This document shows positions 32,076 through 35,975 of a stretch of DNA of 35,975 nt, in pieces. Made by a program: the position numbers and the translations under genes. The notes under the pieces are model-generated. The model was not told where the DNA came from, searched no databases, and worked only from the letters and a program-made list of their open reading frames with translations. The first letter of the stretch is position 1. Each line of letters opens with the position of its first letter. Source of the stretch: Syntrophomonadaceae bacterium (lineage in GTDB: Bacteria > Bacillota > Syntrophomonadia > Syntrophomonadales > Syntrophothermaceae); contig JAAYAC010000044.1 of assembly GCA_012719535.1 (NCBI GenBank), forward strand, positions 1 to 35,975. The letters run 5' to 3'.

Positions 32076-33770
32076 GTGAAACTAAAGCTGAATGTAGGAA
32101 CGAGACTAATAGCAGCATCGGTACTGCTGCTGGTCATCATTACCGGCACCATGGGTTACTACGCAGCCACGTCGATGAAACACCACATCATTTCTTCAGC
32201 CGAACAAAAACTTATTTCCGACGCCCGGACGGGTATGGAACTGTTACATAGCAAGTACCCGGGTGACTGGTCCGTCGGCCCCGATGGCAACCTGTATAAA
32301 GGTGAAGTGCTGATGGAGAACAACTTTAGCATAGTGGACCGGATCGGCCAGCTTACCGGAGATACGGTTACCATCTTCAAAGGGGATACACGAGTCTCGA
32401 CCAACGTTAAGAAGGACGGGGTAAGAAAAGTGGGTACCCAGGCAGCTCCTGAAGTAGTACAAACCGTACTCAAAGAGGGGCGGACCTTCCTTGGCGAGGC
32501 TGATGTTGTTGGAACCAGGAACCTGACCTACTATGAGCCCATCAAAGACAGCCAAGGTAAGATCGTCGGGATGTGGTATGTTGGTGTCCCGGCGACTCCG
32601 TACGATAGCATGGCGGCTAAGTTTGCCGGAAGCATGTTATGGTACGCGTTGGGTGGTATCCTGGTGGCCGGTGTGGGTGCCTACCTTCTGGCCAATTCCG
32701 TTTCCCGTCCGCTGAAGGTCATTGAAAACAGCATACAGAAAGCCGCGAGCGGGGATCTGCGAGAAAAAACGGCAGTGGAAAGGGATGACGAGATCGGCCA
32801 TGTGGGTAACTCCGTCAACGTGATGATCGACCAGATGTCCGAACTCATCGGCAAAACGCAGCGGCTGGCACAAAACGTGGCCCAGGTGGCCAACCAGTTG
32901 CAGGCCAGGTCCGATGCGAGTGCCAAATTAATGGAGAACATGACTACCAAGTCCGAGGAAATGACTGACAATGCGCGTATCCAGGTTGAAGTGGCCGAGC
33001 AAACCAGGGCGATCATCAACGAGATGTCGGCAGGTATCCAGCAGGTCGCTTATAACGCCCAGGAAGCTTCCACCGCATCGGTGCAGGCCAATGCTACTGC
33101 CGAGGAGGGAGGAATCCAGGTAGAAAAAGTGGTGCGGCAGATGGAGGTTATCAGTGACACGGTCAACTCGACTGCCGGCATCGTGCAAGGACTGGGGGCC
33201 AAGTCGCAGGAAATCGGTGAGATTGTCGATGTTATCACCGGCATTGCCGAACAGACCAACCTGCTAGCCCTCAACGCCGCCATCGAAGCAGCCCGGGCGG
33301 GTGAACAGGGACGCGGCTTTGCCGTGGTAGCGGAAGAGGTTCGAAAGCTGGCTGAGGAGTCAGGGGAAGCGGCCAAGAAGATAGCCGAGCTCATTAAAGA
33401 AATTCAGAACGAGGCATCCCGCGCTGTACAGGCTATGGCCGACGGCACCCGGGAAGTGGAAAACGGTATCCAGGTCGTGGCGAGATCCGGGGAGGCGTTC
33501 CAGGGAATCATTGAAGCCATCAAGGGAATTACCGCTCAGGCCCAGGAAGTCTCGGCAGCCAGTCAGCAGATGTCAGCCAGCACGGAAACTGCCATGCAGG
33601 CCATCAACAAGACTGCTCTGGCCGCTAACAATACTTCCGCCGCTGCTGCCGAGATCAGTACCCTGGCCGAAAAACAAATGGCCGGCCTCCAGGAATTGAA
33701 CGCTTCCATCATGGAACTTACAGCCGCGATTGGAGACCTGGAAAGCGCGATAGAATACTTCAAGGTATAG
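32076..33770 (+). CDS. Methyl-accepting chemotaxis protein with Cache-type sensor
   Basis: 564 residues from GTG 32076. TM1 (about 11-30, [20 protein letters not shown]) and TM2 (about 190-212) enclose a single Cache-like sensor domain with [15 protein letters not shown] and [25 protein letters not shown] domain ([20 protein letters not shown]) leads to the signalling coil with the conserved hairpin tip [20 protein letters not shown] and [18 protein letters not shown]. It senses an extracellular ligand and controls CheA. There is no C-terminal pentapeptide for CheR. No che genes are in the window. Confidence 0.95.
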   Translation: MKLKLNVGTRLIAASVLLLVIITGTMGYYAATSMKHHIISSAEQKLISDARTGMELLHSKYPGDWSVGPDGNLYKGEVLMENNFSIVDRIGQLTGDTVTIFKGDTRVSTNVKKDGVRKVGTQAAPEVVQTVLKEGRTFLGEADVVGTRNLTYYEPIKDSQGKIVGMWYVGVPATPYDSMAAKFAGSMLWYALGGILVAGVGAYLLANSVSRPLKVIENSIQKAASGDLREKTAVERDDEIGHVGNSVNVMIDQMSELIGKTQRLAQNVAQVANQLQARSDASAKLMENMTTKSEEMTDNARIQVEVAEQTRAIINEMSAGIQQVAYNAQEASTASVQANATAEEGGIQVEKVVRQMEVISDTVNSTAGIVQGLGAKSQEIGEIVDVITGIAEQTNLLALNAAIEAARAGEQGRGFAVVAEEVRKLAEESGEAAKKIAELIKEIQNEASRAVQAMADGTREVENGIQVVARSGEAFQGIIEAIKGITAQAQEVSAASQQMSASTETAMQAINKTALAANNTSAAAAEISTLAEKQMAGLQELNASIMELTAAIGDLESAIEYFKV

Positions 33771-33771
33771 G

Positions 33772-33802
33772 TATAGGGGTCAGGCTTGAAATTTGTGAAA
33801 TT
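33772..33802 (+). repeat. 31-bp dispersed repeat, copy 2
   Basis: Exact copy of 27015-27045 in the same orientation. It begins two bases after the chemoreceptor stop codon. The following bases (GGCATTGGACACC) are different from copy 1. Confidence 0.85.
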
Positions 33803-33943
33803 GGCATTGGACACCTGGCGGGTGGGGTAACGCGCGCACACCGCGCTGGGGCCCTGCCCGTTTATTTATGGACATTTCAGTTTCCTACCGGCCTGTATTC
33901 CATTAAAATATAGTAAATGAGTTGGGGTAAAGGGGGAATACCG

Positions 33944-34117
33944 GTGGCAATGGAGGCAAGGTGTGCGTTGTGCGGGAAGAAGTACCAGGTAAGTCAGGAA
34001 CACCCGGATTATAAGAAACTGGAATCAAACCCTCAACTTACATTCATCTGTGATATGTGCAACAACCGGGTCCGTTTCGAATCCGAAGACCAGCAAAAAC
34101 CCAAAAAACCCATGTAG
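33944..34117 (+). CDS. DUF2197/YlaI-type small zinc-ribbon protein
   Basis: 57 residues from GTG 33944, seven bases after AAAGGGGG; an ATG at 33950 is an alternative. The pattern MEARCALCGKKYQVSQEHPD and FICDMCNNRVRFES gives two CxxC pairs, a zinc ribbon as in the DUF2197 (YlaI) family of Bacillota. Function unknown. It precedes the alpha/beta hydrolase gene by 10 bp, so they are likely co-transcribed. Confidence 0.8.
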   Translation: MAMEARCALCGKKYQVSQEHPDYKKLESNPQLTFICDMCNNRVRFESEDQQKPKKPM

Positions 34118-34127
34118 GAGGATGCGA

Positions 34128-34925
34128 ATGAATCCGGAAAGGTTAGTCATTCGTAATGCGGAAGGAAACCGGCTTTCCGCTCTTCTTTTTGTCCCGGCCG
34201 GCGAGCGCCGGTGTACCGTAATCGCGGCGCACGGTTTCCGGGGAACCAAAGAGAATGGTGGCCGCATTTGCAGTCTGGCCGCGAAACTGGTTTCCCGTGG
34301 GTGTGCCCTGTTGGCCTTCGACTTTGCCGGCAGCGGGGAAAGCGAAGGCGATTTTGCCGACATCACCCTGAGCGGGCAGGTCCGTGATCTGCAGGCGGTA
34401 GTCGACTGGAGCGACAGCCGGGGGTTACGGCCGGTGGTGCTGTTGGGCCGCAGCTTCGGGGGAAGCACTGTATTGGCGGAGGCAGCCGGCGACGAACGCG
34501 TGTGCGGAATTATCCTCTGGTCTACCCCGGTCTGGCTGAGGGAAACCTTTGCTGCCATTATGCCGGCGGAATACCGGCAACTGGAAGAAGGCAACTCGGT
34601 ATGGATAAGAGATGACTGGGGTGAATTTCGCCTTAACCCGGGGTTTGCGCGAGACCTCGCCGGCCATGACATGTTGCAATATATAAAGTCCATCGGCCAG
34701 CGGCCCGTTCTTATTATCCACGGCCAGAGCGACGAAATAGTAAAACCGGAAAACGCTGAATATATTTATGAAAGGGTAGGGGAGCAGGCGGAGTTGCACC
34801 TGGTCGAAGGGAGTGACCACCGGTTCCTGAACTCCTCCGCCTTGCGCGAGGACCTGACCGTGGCCTGGCTGGAAAGATACTTCTTGCAGGCGCCCGCCGT
34901 TGCTCCAGACAGCCGGGAGAGGTAA
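34128..34925 (+). CDS. Alpha/beta hydrolase (serine esterase/acylhydrolase type)
   Basis: 265 residues from ATG 34128, seven bases after TAGGAGG. An alpha/beta-hydrolase fold with AAHGFRGTKENGG near residue 32 (oxyanion loop), the nucleophile elbow LLGRSFGGST with catalytic Ser, Asp in IIHGQSDEIVKPENA and His in VEGSDHRFLN. The triad is therefore complete. The substrate cannot be told; related proteins are esterases, peptidases or dienelactone-hydrolase-like enzymes. It follows the DUF2197 gene and precedes the DedA-like gene by 18 bp. No signal peptide. Confidence 0.88.
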   Translation: MNPERLVIRNAEGNRLSALLFVPAGERRCTVIAAHGFRGTKENGGRICSLAAKLVSRGCALLAFDFAGSGESEGDFADITLSGQVRDLQAVVDWSDSRGLRPVVLLGRSFGGSTVLAEAAGDERVCGIILWSTPVWLRETFAAIMPAEYRQLEEGNSVWIRDDWGEFRLNPGFARDLAGHDMLQYIKSIGQRPVLIIHGQSDEIVKPENAEYIYERVGEQAELHLVEGSDHRFLNSSALREDLTVAWLERYFLQAPAVAPDSRER

Positions 34926-34943
34926 ATGGGATACTGAGGATGG

Positions 34944-35588
34944 GTGAAACAGATGGTTGATTCTGTGACCATTGATGCCACTGTCAATTACATCAGAAAC
35001 TATCATGCGCTGGCGCCGCTGGTGACCTTCGGCCTTTTTTTCCTCCAGGCGGTGCTGCCGGTATTTCCCTATATGATCCTGGCTGGGGCAGCCGGCATGT
35101 TGTTCGGTTTCTGGGAAGGTTTTCTGCTGTCCTGGTTAGGAGCTTTGCTCGGGGCGTGTGTTGCTTTCCAGATTGCCCGGGCCCTGGGCAAAGACTGGTT
35201 TGTGGCGAGGATTAACGAGCGCTACCAGCTTGACCTGGAGGCCGTAGATCCCAAGTATGGCTTCTGGGGTATTGTCATAGCCCGCGTATTTCCGGTGGTA
35301 CCTACCCCGCTTATCAACGTAGCTGCCGGGGTAGGAGGGGTCTCCTTTTGGGTGTTCACAGCTTCGTCAGCCCTGGGCAAACTGCCCACCGCTCTTATCT
35401 ACACCGGCATCGGGTATAACCTTTACCGCACGCATGACATCAAGCAGACCCTCGTGCTTATAGCCCTGGTCCTGCTGATAAGCTATGTGGGCATAAGCCA
35501 CTTCCGCGGGCGTATCAGCACCTTGCGGCGCCATGCCCGGAAGCGGGAGCCAGCGGACGAGAAAACTTCCGGTCTCATCAAAAAGTAA
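34944..35588 (+). CDS. TVP38/TMEM64 family (DedA-like VTT domain) membrane protein
   Basis: 214 residues from GTG 34944, with ATG 34953 as an alternative. Membrane helices include PLVTFGLFFLQAVLPVFPYM, ILAGAAGMLFGFWEGFLLSW, LGALLGACVAFQIARALGKD, and two after GFWGIVIARVFPVVPTPLIN; the last is the VTT family region (F/Y-x-x-R-x-x-P-x-x-P). The tail is strongly basic. Such proteins flip lipids or carriers in bacteria (DedA/UptA and related), but the substrate here is unassigned. The operon ends with a good terminator. Confidence 0.87.
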   Translation: MKQMVDSVTIDATVNYIRNYHALAPLVTFGLFFLQAVLPVFPYMILAGAAGMLFGFWEGFLLSWLGALLGACVAFQIARALGKDWFVARINERYQLDLEAVDPKYGFWGIVIARVFPVVPTPLINVAAGVGGVSFWVFTASSALGKLPTALIYTGIGYNLYRTHDIKQTLVLIALVLLISYVGISHFRGRISTLRRHARKREPADEKTSGLIKK

Positions 35589-35646
35589 AGGAAGAACGGC
35601 TGCCTCCATTCCGGAATACAAATGAGCCCGGCTCATGACCCGGCAC

Positions 35647-35672
35647 AACCCGGCAAGATCCGGGTTTTCTTC
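35647..35672 (+). terminator. Rho-independent terminator after the TVP38-family gene
   Basis: AACCCGG (35647-35653) pairs with CCGGGTT (35660-35666), loop CAAGAT, followed by TTCTTC. A perfect palindrome ATGAGCC-CGGCTCAT-type repeat lies just before it (35623-35637). Confidence 0.75.
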
Positions 35673-35975
35673 ATTTCCAGCCTGTGTATACCCCCTGCTC
35701 CGCCGCCACCACCACCGCCTGCATAACCGGTTTTTAGCAATCAGCACAGGCGGATTGGACTTCATTTGGCCTGCATATACTCTGTCCCATCCAGCAAGAA
35801 AACTTACTCCTTTTTTTGCCATGACAACCAGGTGTCACAACGTAGTGATAAACACATAATAGACAACCTCGGCCAGGCCGTTATGTTCATGTCAAATCCT
35901 GTCGGATAATAGTAGATAAAAGCCACTCGAATTATGCAGGTTAACTGGAAAACGTGTCTAATAAAGTCATAAGAA
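35673..35975. other. Terminal intergenic sequence with no recognisable gene
   Basis: This last stretch has no frame with a ribosome binding site and credible protein. It includes a purine/pyrimidine-skewed run near 35695-35720 (CCGCCGCCACCACCACCGCC) and A/T-rich sequence after 35850, which may hold the promoter of a gene beyond the window. Confidence 0.4.

Noticed and set aside
35640-35822. Minus-strand frame with a G-rich run and a possible AAGGAG site near 35805
   Set aside because: The frames after that site close within 11 to 18 codons, and the longer frame has no ribosome binding site and lies across the terminator and the TVP38-family gene.
1-35975. Search by eye for CRISPR arrays, tRNA cloverleafs, insertion sequence ends and toxin-antitoxin pairs
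   Set aside because: No regularly spaced repeats, tRNA-like arms, transposase genes or paired small toxin/antitoxin genes were found. The only dispersed repeat is the 31-bp pair.

Overview
The window looks like chromosome from an anaerobic, endospore-forming member of the Bacillota (Clostridia), most like the Desulfotomaculum/Pelotomaculum group. That placement is inferred from gene content, not from a marker gene. Supporting signs are strong Gram-positive ribosome binding sites with many GTG and TTG starts, a T-box leader, spore genes (yyaC and two CotF-like coat proteins), a DnaD-like replication protein, oxygen-sensitive Fe-S and tungsten-type enzymes, and a MetV/MetF methylenetetrahydrofolate reductase with Hdr-type partners. 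No rRNA, tRNA, CRISPR array, insertion sequence or prophage was seen.

Left part (1-5220, minus strand): a DnaD-like gene cut by the window edge with a good extended -10 promoter; a beta-CASP metallo-beta-lactamase RNase-type protein; an unrecognised helical protein preceded by a palindrome beside its ribosome binding site; then an alaR-alaT-type pair (Lrp/AsnC regulator and class I aminotransferase) under a complete T-box leader. The specifier region and the tRNA-pairing bulge of this T-box both point to tRNA-Ala.

5300-10000: a small plus-strand gene whose end overlaps an HdrA/QmoA-like flavoprotein, then metF, metV and an HdrA/QmoB-MvhD-like Fe-S protein, all minus strand. The four minus-strand genes resemble a compact Hdr-type electron-transfer module for methylene-H4F reduction (Wood-Ljungdahl or syntrophic C1 metabolism) without HdrB, HdrC or hydrogenase genes next to it. 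This is the most interesting locus.

10000-16200: hsp20 (minus), speE (plus), the operon iorA-iorB-hisC-like-yyaC (plus; 2-oxoacid:ferredoxin oxidoreductase with an aminotransferase, ending in a spore gene), then two coat-type genes (minus).

16300-23600: a lactate-permease-family carrier (minus) faces away from a four-cluster ferredoxin and aldehyde:ferredoxin oxidoreductase pair (plus). The latter ends stop-on-stop against a PQQ-dehydrogenase-like beta-propeller and a small membrane protein (minus). DUF1540 and corA follow (minus).

23800-35975 (plus): penicillin-binding protein 1A, azlCD, an MBL-fold hydrolase, a Lon-like ATP-dependent protease, a small secreted or anchored protein, a small zinc-finger protein, a TPR/zinc-ribbon protein, a chemoreceptor, a DUF2197-type protein, an alpha/beta hydrolase and a TVP38/DedA-type membrane protein. 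A 31-bp exact repeat occurs after azlD and again after the chemoreceptor.
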